From assembly GCF_025154055.1 (NCBI RefSeq), contig NZ_JAOALK010000061.1:26741-90740 (forward strand): a stretch of DNA of 64,000 bases, in the 5' to 3' direction. Shown here one piece after another: positions 35,446 to 44,484 of the stretch; position 1 is the stretch's first letter; each line of letters starts with the position of its first letter. A program made the translations under genes and the position numbers. This stretch comes from Aquibacillus koreensis (lineage in GTDB: Bacteria > Bacillota > Bacilli > Bacillales > Amphibacillaceae). The notes below the pieces were generated by a model. The model saw only the letters and a program-made list of their open reading frames with translations, did no database searches and was not told the origin of the DNA.

Positions 35446-37011
35446 ATGAAAAGTATCATTATTATTGGTAGTGGTTTAGCGGCTTTAACTGCGGCTACAC
35501 GATTTAGTAGAACCTATAATGTGATTGTTTTAACAAAGGGGAAAATAGATAATACGAATTCTAGGAGAGCGCAAGGTGGTATCGCCGCGACCATATCGCC
35601 ACATGACCATTGGAAGTTTCATTATCAAGATACGATGGTGGCAGGCTGTTATTACAATGATAAACAGGCAGTAAAAACACTCGTGCAAAAGGGTTCCGAT
35701 TACATTCAACAATTGATCGACAGTGGTCTCACATTTGATTGTGATTCACATGGTCAATTATTACTTGGCAAGGAAGGTGCGCATCAAAAACGGAGAATTA
35801 TCCATGCCGGTGGTGACGCAACCGGAAAAGTAATGATGGATTTCATGAAGAAGCAAATCAATGATCAGGTGGTTGTGAAGGAAGAGCATGCGGTGTTAGA
35901 TCTCATTATTGAAGATAATCGATGTATAGGTGTAATTGCGTGTAAGCAACAAAAAGAACTACAGACGTATTACGCAGACCATGTGATTTTAGCAACGGGA
36001 GGCTGTGGAGGGTTGTTTCAAGTTAACTCTAATGATTCTTCTGTTGTTGGCGAGGGTCTTGCTTTAGCTTTTCGTGCTGGTGCGGAGGTAAGTGATTTAG
36101 AATTTATTCAATTTCATCCAACCATGTTATACGTAAATAAACGAAATTATGGATTAGTTTCGGAAGCAGTAAGAGGAGAAGGAGCTATCTTAATTAATAA
36201 TAATGGTCATCACATCATGAATGGTGTTCACCCACTGAAAGACTTAGCTCCAAGAGATGTTGTGGCAAGAGCGATAGAAAGAGAAATCAGTCAAGGACAT
36301 GAGGTGTATCTTGATATTTCGATGATCGACCAATTTGAAAATAGATTTCCAACGGTTACATCATTATGTGAACAAGCACACATAGATGTAAAAGAGGCTA
36401 AAATTCCAGTTGCTCCAGGCGCTCACTTTTTAATGGGGGGCGTTAAAACGAACACGGTGGGTGCAACGAGTGTAAATGGGTTGTATGCAATCGGAGAGGT
36501 AGCATGTAGTGGCGTGCATGGGGCAAATCGTTTAGCGAGTAACTCCCTATTAGAGGGGATCGTATTTTCGAACCTATTAGCGAACCACTTAATTAATAAG
36601 GATTCACCACCAGTGAAGAAACCATTTACACCTAAACAATATAATCTGACTACTCCTAAACACAGAAGTCTTCCAACGATAGAGGAAATTCAACAGACGA
36701 TGACAACATGTGTGGGAATAGAACGTTCAGAGGAAGGTCTATTACGGGCAAAGCACTGGATCGAACAGTTTAATTTTCAAGACTATACTAGAAGTAAAAT
36801 AGAAGCTTATACCATTGAGCAAATAAAGACAATAAATGTATTAACTACTTGTTGGTTAATTGTTACTTCTGCTTTGATGCGAACGGAAAGCAGGGGCGCT
36901 CATTTTCGAAGCGACTATCCATTGACAGATCATGAGCATTGGAGCAAGCAAATTATTCGGCATGTGTCCGAATTTCAAAGACAAAGAGAGATGATAGGGG
37001 TAGCGGAATGA
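35446..37011 (+). CDS. nadB: L-aspartate oxidase NadB
   Basis: A 521-residue flavoprotein oxidising aspartate to iminoaspartate, first step of de novo NAD synthesis. FAD motif SIIIIGSGLAALTAATR, substrate blocks RRAQGGIAATISP, SDLEFIQFHPTMLY, and GVHGANRLASNSLLEGIVF. The start has AGGTGTG eleven nt upstream, a rather long spacing. Overlaps nadC by four nt (ATGA), so nadBCA forms one operon. Confidence 0.96.
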   Translation: MKSIIIIGSGLAALTAATRFSRTYNVIVLTKGKIDNTNSRRAQGGIAATISPHDHWKFHYQDTMVAGCYYNDKQAVKTLVQKGSDYIQQLIDSGLTFDCDSHGQLLLGKEGAHQKRRIIHAGGDATGKVMMDFMKKQINDQVVVKEEHAVLDLIIEDNRCIGVIACKQQKELQTYYADHVILATGGCGGLFQVNSNDSSVVGEGLALAFRAGAEVSDLEFIQFHPTMLYVNKRNYGLVSEAVRGEGAILINNNGHHIMNGVHPLKDLAPRDVVARAIEREISQGHEVYLDISMIDQFENRFPTVTSLCEQAHIDVKEAKIPVAPGAHFLMGGVKTNTVGATSVNGLYAIGEVACSGVHGANRLASNSLLEGIVFSNLLANHLINKDSPPVKKPFTPKQYNLTTPKHRSLPTIEEIQQTMTTCVGIERSEEGLLRAKHWIEQFNFQDYTRSKIEAYTIEQIKTINVLTTCWLIVTSALMRTESRGAHFRSDYPLTDHEHWSKQIIRHVSEFQRQREMIGVAE

Positions 37012-37856
37012 ATCTATTAAAGATGCGAAAGCAACTACAGGATTTTTTACTAGAAGATATTGGAGATCATGATCTAACTAGTAATACGATTTTTTCAGAA
37101 AATCAGTTTGGGGAAGGTACGTTTACTGCAAAAGCAAAAGGCGTGCTAGCAGGGGCACAAATCATTACTGAAACATATCGATTACTACATCCAGAGATAC
37201 AAGTCACTTTATTTAAAAATGATGGTGACAACTTGGAAAAGGGTGATGTGATTGCAACGGTTCAGGGGCCGGTAAGGGATTTGCTAACAGGGGAAAGAGT
37301 CATACTGAACCTAATGCAACGAATGAGTGGCATTGCTACGTTAACAAAAGAAGCGGTGACACGTTTACATGCAGGCCATACGAAAATATGCGACACGAGA
37401 AAAACAACGCCTGGCTTACGCATGTTTGAGAAATACGCAGTTACGTGTGGTGGTGGCTACAATCACCGATTCGGATTATATGATGGCGTTATGATTAAAG
37501 ATAATCATATTGCTTTTTGTGGATCGATTACAGAAGCAGTCAAGAAAGTACGAGAACAAGTAGGACATATGGTGAAAATTGAAGTGGAAACCGAAAGCAA
37601 GGAACAAGTGCTAGAAGCTGTGGAGGCTGGCGCAGATGTTATTATGCTCGACAATCAAACGCCGGAGCAAGTGAAGCAGTTAGTGCCTCTGATTCCAAAC
37701 ACGATCATATCAGAGGCATCTGGAAACATAAACCTTACAAATATTGCGGAATATGGTACTTGCCAGGTTGATTACATCTCATTAGGTCTTTTAACTCACT
37801 CCGCAACAGCCTTAGATATTAGTCTCGACGTAATTTATGAGGGGGAGAAGAAATGA
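37008..37856 (+). CDS. nadC: Nicotinate-nucleotide pyrophosphorylase NadC
   Basis: A 282-residue quinolinate phosphoribosyltransferase making nicotinate mononucleotide. Motifs: [58 protein letters not shown], and [15 protein letters not shown] 37008 with AGGGG seven nt upstream gives the normal N-terminus; a longer frame runs into nadB. Both gene borders are ATGA overlaps. Confidence 0.96.
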   Translation: MNLLKMRKQLQDFLLEDIGDHDLTSNTIFSENQFGEGTFTAKAKGVLAGAQIITETYRLLHPEIQVTLFKNDGDNLEKGDVIATVQGPVRDLLTGERVILNLMQRMSGIATLTKEAVTRLHAGHTKICDTRKTTPGLRMFEKYAVTCGGGYNHRFGLYDGVMIKDNHIAFCGSITEAVKKVREQVGHMVKIEVETESKEQVLEAVEAGADVIMLDNQTPEQVKQLVPLIPNTIISEASGNINLTNIAEYGTCQVDYISLGLLTHSATALDISLDVIYEGEKK

Positions 37857-38962
37857 ATATTTTAGAAGCATTGAAAACGAATCAGAATGACATGCCTGCA
37901 TCGTATAAGGACCTTTCTGCTGATGAAATGGAAAGAAGAGTACGAGAAATTAAGCAAAAGTTCGGTAAACGTTTGTTTATCCCAGGTCACCATTATCAAA
38001 AAGATGAAGTCATACAGTTTGCGAATGAAACTGGAGATTCCTTGCAATTAGCCCAAGTTTCAGCAGAGAACAAAGAAGCAGAATTCATTGTGTTTTGTGG
38101 TGTGCATTTTATGGCAGAAACGGCAGACATATTAACCGACGAAAACCAAAAAGTGATTTTACCTGATATGCGAGCAGGTTGTTCGATGGCAGACATGGCA
38201 GATATTGATCAAACAGAACGCAGCTGGGAGAAGCTTCAAAGCACGTTTGGTGACACGATCTTACCTTTAACCTATGTAAATTCAACGGCAGCGATTAAGT
38301 CGTTTGTAGGAAAAAATGGCGGTGCTACAGTGACGTCTTCCAATGCGAAGAAAATGGTTTCATGGGCGTTTACACAAAAAGAGCGGATATTATTTTTACC
38401 AGACCAGCACTTAGGGAGAAATACGGCTTATGACTTAGGTGTTCCACTTGATAAAATGGCGGTTTGGAACCCGATAACAGATACATTAGAATATGAGGGT
38501 GATAATGTAGAAGATATTGTCGTCATCCTTTGGAAAGGTCACTGTTCTGTTCATGAAAATTTCACAGTGAAAAATATCGAGCAAATTAGAGAAGAAAAGC
38601 CAGATATGAACATCCTAGTACATCCGGAGTGTAGTAGGGAAGTGGTCGCTTTATCTGACTATGCAGGCTCAACCAAATATATTATTGACATGATTAAACA
38701 AGCACCAAAGGGAAGCAAATGGGCAATAGGAACGGAAATGAATTTAGTGAAACGCTTGATCGATAACAATCCTGACAAAGAGATTGTTTCGCTAAATCCA
38801 TACATGTGTCCTTGTTTAACGATGAATCGAATTGACCTTCCACATTTATTATGGACGTTAGAAGAATTAGAGCAAGGAAATGTCGTAAATCAAATCGCGG
38901 TAGATGAAACAACTGCTAAATATGCAACACTTGCACTTGATAAAATGTTACAGAATGTATAA
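37853..38962 (+). CDS. nadA: Quinolinate synthase NadA
   Basis: A 369-residue [4Fe-4S] enzyme condensing iminoaspartate with dihydroxyacetone phosphate. Cluster cysteines are expected in [22 protein letters not shown] and YMCPCLTMN; this is the longer Bacillus-type Nad[16 protein letters not shown] start [17 protein letters not shown]. It is the last gene of the nad operon, followed by a terminator. Cluster building probably depends on nadS. Confidence 0.96.
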   Translation: MNILEALKTNQNDMPASYKDLSADEMERRVREIKQKFGKRLFIPGHHYQKDEVIQFANETGDSLQLAQVSAENKEAEFIVFCGVHFMAETADILTDENQKVILPDMRAGCSMADMADIDQTERSWEKLQSTFGDTILPLTYVNSTAAIKSFVGKNGGATVTSSNAKKMVSWAFTQKERILFLPDQHLGRNTAYDLGVPLDKMAVWNPITDTLEYEGDNVEDIVVILWKGHCSVHENFTVKNIEQIREEKPDMNILVHPECSREVVALSDYAGSTKYIIDMIKQAPKGSKWAIGTEMNLVKRLIDNNPDKEIVSLNPYMCPCLTMNRIDLPHLLWTLEELEQGNVVNQIAVDETTAKYATLALDKMLQNV

Positions 38963-38977
38963 TTGATGAATTAATGA

Positions 38978-39007
38978 GGCGCTGGATTTGATTCTGGCGT
39001 CTTTTTT
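38978..39007 (+). terminator. Intrinsic terminator after nadA
   Basis: Stem GGCGCTGGA/TCTGGCGTC (with G-T pairs) and T6. Confidence 0.75.
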
Positions 39008-39013
39008 GCGAGG

Positions 39014-39128
39014 ATACTGAATAACGTGTCGTTCTAACTGAATTAATCAAAAAGATACGGAATAGCATGTCGTTTTCACTGAATAATCATGAAAACCTAC
39101 TGAATAACGTGTCGCATTCACTGAATCG
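39014..39128. repeat. 21-nt-period CTGAATAA tandem tract (locus C)
   Basis: Cores start at 39017, 39038, 39058 (variant CGGAAT), 39079, 39100 and 39121, spaced 21, 20, 21, 21 and 21 nt. Between them the block ACGTGTCGTT or ACGTGTCGCA recurs in alternate units. Same core as locus A, placed directly after a terminator as there. The rest of the nadA-safA gap (39129-39276) is A/T-rich with no feature I can support. Confidence 0.8.
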
Positions 39129-39276
39129 TGTAATTATTATCAGCTTAAATCACAAAAAATAAGCTTATCCTACAAAATAATATTCAACTTTTTGGGTTAT
39201 TCGCATATGTTGATAGTGAATTATTCTGTTATTAGCCTACAAGCAGATGCAATTAATATAGAAGGGAGTTTCAACA

Positions 39277-40434
39277 TTGAAAATTCATGTAGTCCAAAAA
39301 GGTGAAACATTATGGAAGATTGCTCAAAAGTATGGGGTAGACTTTGAAGAATTAAAGCAAATGAATTCGCATCTTTCCAATCCAGATATGATTATGCCAG
39401 GAATGAAAATTAAGGTGCCTACTACAACAAAGCAGGTGAAAAAAGAACAACCAACGGATAAGGAGATGAAAAAATATCCGGCAAAGAAAGAAACGCAAAA
39501 ACCGTATAAGGACACTTCACCGAAACCACAACCAGTGATGAAGGAGGATGATTACAAGAAACCTTCGAAGGAAAAGAAAAGCCTGCCAACAATGCCGACA
39601 ATGGAACAGCAAATAGAGAATTATCCTACATCAGTAAATATGCCAAAAATGCCTCACTTTGAACTAGAGAAAAATGAATATAATATAGACGTCGATCAAA
39701 CAAATATTGACCAGGAGAAGACGACAGTGAACCAGTTCACACAAGCAGCTCCAACCAAGCAGGTAAAACAACCACACTATATGCCACAACAACCAATGAT
39801 GCCAGTAAATTACTATCATCCAATGCCACATTGTATTGAGCAACCTAAGCCTTGTGGTAAGGGGCAAATGATGCCTTATGCCATGCAACAACCAACTCAC
39901 GCTTACCAACATGGATACGTAAACCCAGGATATGAGCAAGTGCAACCAACACAAGCGTATATGCCACCGATGTATGGAAATGTTCAACCGACACAAGAGC
40001 ACGTGCAACCAACAATGCCATTCAATCAGGATTCATTAATGGAGTCTTCTTCTAGTTTAGAAATGCCACAAATGCCAGAGAACTTAGCGGGTGTTTATGA
40101 ACAAGAGTACCCAACAGAAAATGCACAATATCCAAATTACGGTGTAGCAAATGTACCGTCAATGTATGGGCAAGGAAACGTTCCTGCACACCCATATACA
40201 CACGGGTATGGTCAAATGACACCGTCTTATGGTCAAGGTCCAGTTCCCGGACATCACCAAGTTCAGGTGCCGTACGCTATGTCAAATCATGGTACGCATC
40301 AACAAGCACCAGGCGTAGCGCCATTTGGTTTCCCGCAACCCGGTTATGGCTATCCGCAACAACCTGGGATGACGCCAGGATACGGTAACCCTAATCTTTA
40401 TACTCGTGATACGAATGACAACGAACGTGAATAG
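39277..40434 (+). CDS. safA: Spore coat assembly protein SafA
   Basis: A 385-residue inner-coat morphogenetic protein (B. subtilis SafA has 387). The N-terminal LysM domain (KIHVVQKGETLWKIAQKYGVDFEELKQMN...MIMPGMKIKVP) targets the cortex. It is followed by a Lys/Pro-rich linker and a long Pro/Gln/Tyr/Met-rich C-terminus (many QPT, MPQ and YGQ units) used for coat cross-linking. TTG 39277 after AAGGGAG is the start. The place after nadBCA matches B. subtilis. Expected in the mother cell under sigma-E; no clear promoter was found. Confidence 0.93.
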   Translation: MKIHVVQKGETLWKIAQKYGVDFEELKQMNSHLSNPDMIMPGMKIKVPTTTKQVKKEQPTDKEMKKYPAKKETQKPYKDTSPKPQPVMKEDDYKKPSKEKKSLPTMPTMEQQIENYPTSVNMPKMPHFELEKNEYNIDVDQTNIDQEKTTVNQFTQAAPTKQVKQPHYMPQQPMMPVNYYHPMPHCIEQPKPCGKGQMMPYAMQQPTHAYQHGYVNPGYEQVQPTQAYMPPMYGNVQPTQEHVQPTMPFNQDSLMESSSSLEMPQMPENLAGVYEQEYPTENAQYPNYGVANVPSMYGQGNVPAHPYTHGYGQMTPSYGQGPVPGHHQVQVPYAMSNHGTHQQAPGVAPFGFPQPGYGYPQQPGMTPGYGNPNLYTRDTNDNERE

Positions 40435-41392
40435 TAACAAGTTTCGAGACGATTCTATCCTGAATCGTCTCGCTTCCTTTTTGTATCATGAAGGTGGACT
40501 AATCGTTACACAAGTCAAGCAGATTAAAGATCGCGTATTTAAAGTTTGGACGAACGAGGGAGAGTCATTGATATTAAAAGGGAAGCCTTCCCTTACTGGA
40601 TTGGTACAGCAATGGGACTTTTTTCAGGAAATAGAAAGTGCATTTATTTGTAAATTCACCCCTTTTCCAAACGGTAAACGAATGCTCCATGGATTAGGGT
40701 TTTACTGGGTAATCACCCCTTTTATAGAAGGGGAGCAAATGTGTTTTGACAAGCCTGAGGATCGGCACGATGTGTTGGAAGTATTGAAATTATTTCACAA
40801 GGATGCAGAAGGTATTGAACTGCCTAATCCAATTCTCAGGCAACCTCTTTATGCAAGGTGGAATGGACGTATAGAAAAATTAGAAAAAATGAGACCTCTA
40901 ATGCAGCAATTGGGTTACCACGCTTTTTATAAAGATTTATTGTACATGACACATCACAAGTTAAATCGTTTCAAGGCGATAGATTGGCACTTGTTTGAAG
41001 CGGATGCAGTTGAAAAATTAAAGTGGATTCATGGCGATGTTGCTTCACATAATTTTATTAGAGGAATAAACGGAAAAGTATATATGATTGATTTTGATTT
41101 ATTATCCTTATCTCCACCGATATATGAATATATACAATTAGGCCAGCGTTTTTTACCATCCTTAACTTGGGATGTATCATCACTCATGTCCTACTGTATT
41201 TGGGAAGACGAACAAATGATACAAACATGGTTATTGGGTATTACCGTCCCTTCTGATTTGATTCGAGACCTGTGGTATTTTATAAATGGAAATAGAAACG
41301 TAAAAGAAATTGACAGTTATTTAGACAGATTAACGAATAGTTGGTATCATAGGCTTGAATTTGTCGAACATGTAGAAGAAATGCTAAGATAA
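40415..41392 (+). CDS. CotS-like kinase-fold spore protein
   Basis: About 325 residues with the aminoglycoside-phosphotransferase / CotS fold. Visible are a DRVFKVWTNEGESLILKGKP N-lobe, a Brenner-type catalytic loop WIHGDVASHNF and metal-binding VYMIDFDLLSLS. Members of this family (CotS, CotI, YtaA, YutH, YsxE) sit in or near coat genes in Bacilli. It follows safA and overlaps its 3' end, so co-expression in the mother cell is likely. No good ribosome-binding site is seen; GTG 40406, ATG 40415 and GTG 40427 are all possible starts. Confidence 0.78.
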   Translation: MTTNVNSNKFRDDSILNRLASFLYHEGGLIVTQVKQIKDRVFKVWTNEGESLILKGKPSLTGLVQQWDFFQEIESAFICKFTPFPNGKRMLHGLGFYWVITPFIEGEQMCFDKPEDRHDVLEVLKLFHKDAEGIELPNPILRQPLYARWNGRIEKLEKMRPLMQQLGYHAFYKDLLYMTHHKLNRFKAIDWHLFEADAVEKLKWIHGDVASHNFIRGINGKVYMIDFDLLSLSPPIYEYIQLGQRFLPSLTWDVSSLMSYCIWEDEQMIQTWLLGITVPSDLIRDLWYFINGNRNVKEIDSYLDRLTNSWYHRLEFVEHVEEMLR

Positions 41393-41421
41393 TATATTAT
41401 ACTGGAAGGGGACCTTATCCA

Positions 41422-42162
41422 ATGAAAGAAAAAGTAGACAAACTCGTCAAATGGTTACAACAACAAATCAAAGAATCTGGTGTTAAAGGACTAGTAGTTG
41501 GTGTGAGTGGTGGAATTGATTCGGCGGTAGTTACCAATCTTATTAAAAGAGCTGCACCTGAGCAATCGTTAGGGGTTATTTTACCTTGTAAAAGTAATCC
41601 AGAAGACATGGAACATGCAAAAAAGGTAATTGAACGTGCTGGTATTTCATCTGTAACCGTTGACTTGACGGAGACGCATAACGTGTTATTCTCGACGATA
41701 CAACAGGAGTTAGAAGCAAGCAACCTGTTAAATGAAGATCAACAAAAGATCGCAGACGCCAATCTAAGAGCTCGCTTACGAATGAGTACGTTATATACAA
41801 TAGCAACCAATCACCAATATATAGTAGTAGGAACGGATAATGCTGCAGAATGGTACACCGGTTATTTCACCAAATTTGGTGATGGTGGAGTGGATTTGGT
41901 TCCGCTTGTTCACTTAACCAAAGGTGAAGTGCGTGAAATGGCAATCTACTTGGATGTTCCTGAAGAGGTAATTAACAAGCAACCAAGTGCTGGGTTGTGG
42001 GAAGGCCAAACGGATGAAAATGAAATGGGAACTAGTTATGATATGATTGATCGCTACATTCGAGGAGAAGAAATTCCCCAAAAAGATAAAGAGATTATTG
42101 ATCGTATGCATAAAAATACGGCTCACAAGCGTGAAATGGCAAGAGGCCCGGAACAGTTCTAG
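41422..42162 (+). CDS. nadE: NAD synthetase NadE (ammonia-dependent)
   Basis: A 246-residue N-type ATP pyrophosphatase that amidates nicotinate adenine dinucleotide to NAD. P-loop VVGVSGGIDSAVVTNL (~25-40), GTDNAAEWYTGYFTKFGDGGVDL, and PSAGLWEGQTDENEMG. There is no N-terminal glutaminase domain, so ammonia is the likely donor. It completes the NAD pathway started by nadBCA nearby. RBS GGAAGGGGACC. Confidence 0.96.
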   Translation: MKEKVDKLVKWLQQQIKESGVKGLVVGVSGGIDSAVVTNLIKRAAPEQSLGVILPCKSNPEDMEHAKKVIERAGISSVTVDLTETHNVLFSTIQQELEASNLLNEDQQKIADANLRARLRMSTLYTIATNHQYIVVGTDNAAEWYTGYFTKFGDGGVDLVPLVHLTKGEVREMAIYLDVPEEVINKQPSAGLWEGQTDENEMGTSYDMIDRYIRGEEIPQKDKEIIDRMHKNTAHKREMARGPEQF

Positions 42163-42176
42163 TAGATCAATATCGT

Positions 42177-42205
42177 GTATAAAAATGCCTTCCTTACTCA
42201 TTCTA
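42177..42205 (+). promoter_or_regulatory. Candidate sigma-G promoter of the yhcN-like gene
   Basis: GTATA (42177-42181), a 17-nt spacer and CATTCTA (42199-42205) match the sigma-G consensus (GHATR, 17-18, CATNHTA) at every specified base. The -10 lies in the loop of the hairpin at 42188-42218. A start near 42211 would begin the mRNA at the ribosome-binding site. Confidence 0.6.
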
Positions 42206-42225
42206 TAAGTAAGGGAGGTTTTTTT
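42188..42225 (+). terminator. nadE terminator overlapping the next gene's ribosome-binding site
   Basis: CCTTCCTTACT (42188-42198) pairs with AGTAAGGGAGG (42208-42218; one G-T pair), then T7 runs directly into ATG 42226. The right arm contains AAGGGAGG, the Shine-Dalgarno sequence of the lipoprotein gene, so transcripts entering from nadE would be terminated or have that site masked. Confidence 0.85.
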
Positions 42226-42825
42226 ATGAAAAAGTTAATTATATACCTCGTAATCGGATTGCTTTGCTCCACTGTTTTAGTTGGTTGTCTCGTGAAAGAA
42301 GGAGCCCAAAATGACAATATTGGTGGAAATGATGATTTACAGGACGATTACCCAATCGCTTACAATACACAGCAAGAAGAAGCCGAGCGAAATGGTACAA
42401 ATGTAAACAATCCGCCAGAGCGAAATCGAGAACATTACTTAGAAGGGTTTACAACAGGCTTAAAAAAACCAGATAATCAAAACACGAAATACACGGAACA
42501 GTTTTATAATGAAGAATCGCAAAAAGTTTCTGAAGCAGTAAATAAGATCGAAGCTGTTTCCATAACACAAGTATTTTCTACGGAAGATCAAATTTTTGTA
42601 TCACCGCTACTAGAACAAACGGAATATAAAGATCAAGATGATGTGGACCGAATCGTAGAGCAGGTGCGAAAACAAGTGCGACAAATAGTGCCCGATAAAG
42701 AAATAGTTATTTATACAGACGACATTTATTGGAATGAAATGCGTAATATCAATGCTCGTAATGTAGAGAATCCTGATGAAGCTAGAGATTATATTCAAGA
42801 TTTTATCGATAATTTTAATCAGTAA
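42226..42825 (+). CDS. YhcN/YlaJ-type sporulation lipoprotein
   Basis: A 199-residue lipoprotein. The signal peptide ends at a lipobox LVGC with Cys-21 as the lipidated residue. The mature part has an acidic Asn-rich linker and a domain (EAVNKIEAVSITQVFSTEDQIFVSPLL...DKEIVIYTDDIYWNEMRNINA) that fits the YhcN/YlaJ spore lipoprotein family, of which YhcN is forespore-made under sigma-G. AAGGGAGG seven nt upstream defines ATG 42226; an upstream frame would read through the hairpin. Confidence 0.85.
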   Translation: MKKLIIYLVIGLLCSTVLVGCLVKEGAQNDNIGGNDDLQDDYPIAYNTQQEEAERNGTNVNNPPERNREHYLEGFTTGLKKPDNQNTKYTEQFYNEESQKVSEAVNKIEAVSITQVFSTEDQIFVSPLLEQTEYKDQDDVDRIVEQVRKQVRQIVPDKEIVIYTDDIYWNEMRNINARNVENPDEARDYIQDFIDNFNQ

Positions 42826-42830
42826 ACAAA

Positions 42831-42874
42831 AACCCTTTGTAAAGCAAGGTGAATCCCTTGATACAAAGGGTTTT
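42831..42874 (+). terminator. Intrinsic terminator after the yhcN-like gene
   Basis: AACCCTTTGT pairs with ACAAAGGGTT around an inner CAAG/CTTG helix, ending in T. Confidence 0.85.
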
Positions 42875-43046
42875 GCATGTCGCTTTAAAGGGACAAAGTG
42901 TCTGTGCTATAGTATACCATGTGTTTTAATCAAGTAACTCAATTAGTACCGAATCTGATTTGGTTTATGTTTTTCACATAAAGGGTTGATTGGAGATTAG
43001 ATGTAGCAATCAACTAGCATCAAAATAATGGAGAGGGGAATCGATA

Positions 43047-43775
43047 GTGGCAGGGCATTCGAAGTGGAAAAATATTCAGAAACGTAAAAATGCACAGGAT
43101 GCTAAACGCGGAAAAATTTTTATGAAAATGGCCAAAGATATCTATGTAGCTGCAAAACAAGGCGGTGGAGATTTGGAAATGAACCCACCATTACGGCTAG
43201 CAGTTGATAAGGCGAAAGCAAATAACATGCCAAATGATAATATAGACCGTGCGATCAAAAAGGCTACAGGAGATTTAGACGGGACACAATATGAAGAGTT
43301 AACGTATGAAGGGTATGGCCCTGGTGGTGTAGCTGTGATGGTTGAAGTGTTGACAGATAATAAAAATAGGACAGCATCAGAACTTCGCAATGCTTTTAAC
43401 AAAAATGGTGGGAATCTTGGCGAAAATGGTTGTGTTGCTTTTATGTTTGATCGTAAAGGTTATCTTGTTATCGAAAAAGAATCCACAGATGCAGATGAAG
43501 ATACGCTTCTGCTCGAAGCAATTGAAGCCGGTGCAGAAGAGATGGAAACATCAGAAGACATTTATGAAATTTATACCGATATCGAAAGTTTTAATGATGT
43601 TCGAGATCAATTACGCGAACATGGTTTTGCATTAGATACTGCAGAATTAACAATGATCCCACAAACCATGACTTCTCTACAAGAAAATGATGAGAATACA
43701 ATGCTAAAGTTAATTGATACACTAGAAGACATTGAAGACGTGCAGGAAGTCTATCACAATTTAGAAATAAGTTAA
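43047..43775 (+). CDS. YebC/PmpR family protein
   Basis: A 242-residue YebC (YrbC) protein with the three-domain signature: [25 protein letters not shown] at the N-terminus, [16 protein letters not shown], and [43 protein letters not shown]. The family has been described as transcriptional regulators and, more recently, as aids to translation of difficult sequences. GTG 43047 follows GGAGAGGGG. It is flanked by terminators, so probably transcribed alone. Confidence 0.94.
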   Translation: MAGHSKWKNIQKRKNAQDAKRGKIFMKMAKDIYVAAKQGGGDLEMNPPLRLAVDKAKANNMPNDNIDRAIKKATGDLDGTQYEELTYEGYGPGGVAVMVEVLTDNKNRTASELRNAFNKNGGNLGENGCVAFMFDRKGYLVIEKESTDADEDTLLLEAIEAGAEEMETSEDIYEIYTDIESFNDVRDQLREHGFALDTAELTMIPQTMTSLQENDENTMLKLIDTLEDIEDVQEVYHNLEIS

Positions 43776-43788
43776 TTATAGGAATAAG

Positions 43789-43835
43789 AACAGTTCATCC
43801 TACCACAAAACTTTGGTAATGATGAACTGTTTTTC
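43789..43835 (+). terminator. Intrinsic terminator after the yebC gene
   Basis: AACAGTTCATC pairs with GATGAACTGTT (11 bp), followed by T5. Confidence 0.88.
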
Positions 43836-43883
43836 ATTATGGAAAAGGTGAAATATATTGTCAAATTTTAGCCACAATAACGA

Positions 43884-43912
43884 CCGTTGTAACGGCAATA
43901 AATTGGTATAAT
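43884..43912 (+). promoter_or_regulatory. Promoter with overlapping palindrome before the 110-aa gene
   Basis: TGGTATAAT (43904-43912) is a consensus extended -10. In its -35 zone lies a perfect inverted repeat CCGTT-GT-AACGG (43884-43895), the size and place of a repressor operator. Confidence 0.5.
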
Positions 43913-43952
43913 GTGTGTTGTAGAAGTAAATTCTTAGAAGAAGGTGCTTGTT

Positions 43953-44285
43953 ATGGCAGCGAATCAAAGTGTTGAAGATTTAGCAAGGTTAGGTAATAGT
44001 AAGGATTGGGTAGAAGCAATAAAGTTGTTAAATGGATTTAAAAATGACGAGAATCACTACTTTGTTACTTACAAGAAAGAGAATGACTCCAACGAACATG
44101 AATTTCAGTTTAATAAAGTGACTAAAGTAGATGATGAAACGTATTTAGTTGCATTCCATAAAGAAGATTATGATCGAGGAATTCGTTATTATACTGGTGA
44201 GGATATCAAACTTGACCGATTTGAAATAGTAAATGTACAAATAGTTGACCCAAGCACATATGATATTGTAGTATTTACCGACTAA
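43953..44285 (+). CDS. Small acidic protein of unknown function
   Basis: A 110-residue soluble protein (starting MAANQSVEDLARLGNSKDW) that I do not recognise. It is rich in Asp, Glu and Lys, with alternating beta-type segments (NHYFVTYKKEND, TYLVAFHKEDYDRG, YDIVVFTD), and has no signal peptide or membrane helix. AGAAGGTG lies six to seven nt before ATG 43953. It has its own promoter and terminator, so it is a stand-alone transcription unit between yebC and bofC. Confidence 0.7.
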   Translation: MAANQSVEDLARLGNSKDWVEAIKLLNGFKNDENHYFVTYKKENDSNEHEFQFNKVTKVDDETYLVAFHKEDYDRGIRYYTGEDIKLDRFEIVNVQIVDPSTYDIVVFTD

Positions 44286-44306
44286 TTTTAGTCGGTTCTT
44301 TTTTTG
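44277..44306 (+). terminator. Terminator overlapping the end of the 110-aa gene
   Basis: ACCGACTA pairs with TAGTCGGT and is followed by T8 after two bases; the left arm covers the last codons and the stop codon. Confidence 0.88.
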
Positions 44307-44484
44307 TCCAAACATTAACCCTATTCCCTGATCATAAGTTTTTTCTTCATAGAATTAGACACATTTTATACATAATTCTGGTGAAATAGCAAAACCTCAT
44401 GGATAGAAATTACTATAATTGGTCAAACTTATTATATAGCTTTATAGATAAGTAATTAATTATGTTTACATGGGGTGAAAAGTA

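Noticed and set aside
39129..39276. Sigma-E promoter for safA (TAATATT and CATATGTT)
   Set aside because: Both boxes look right singly, but the spacer of about 19 nt is too long for sigma-E.
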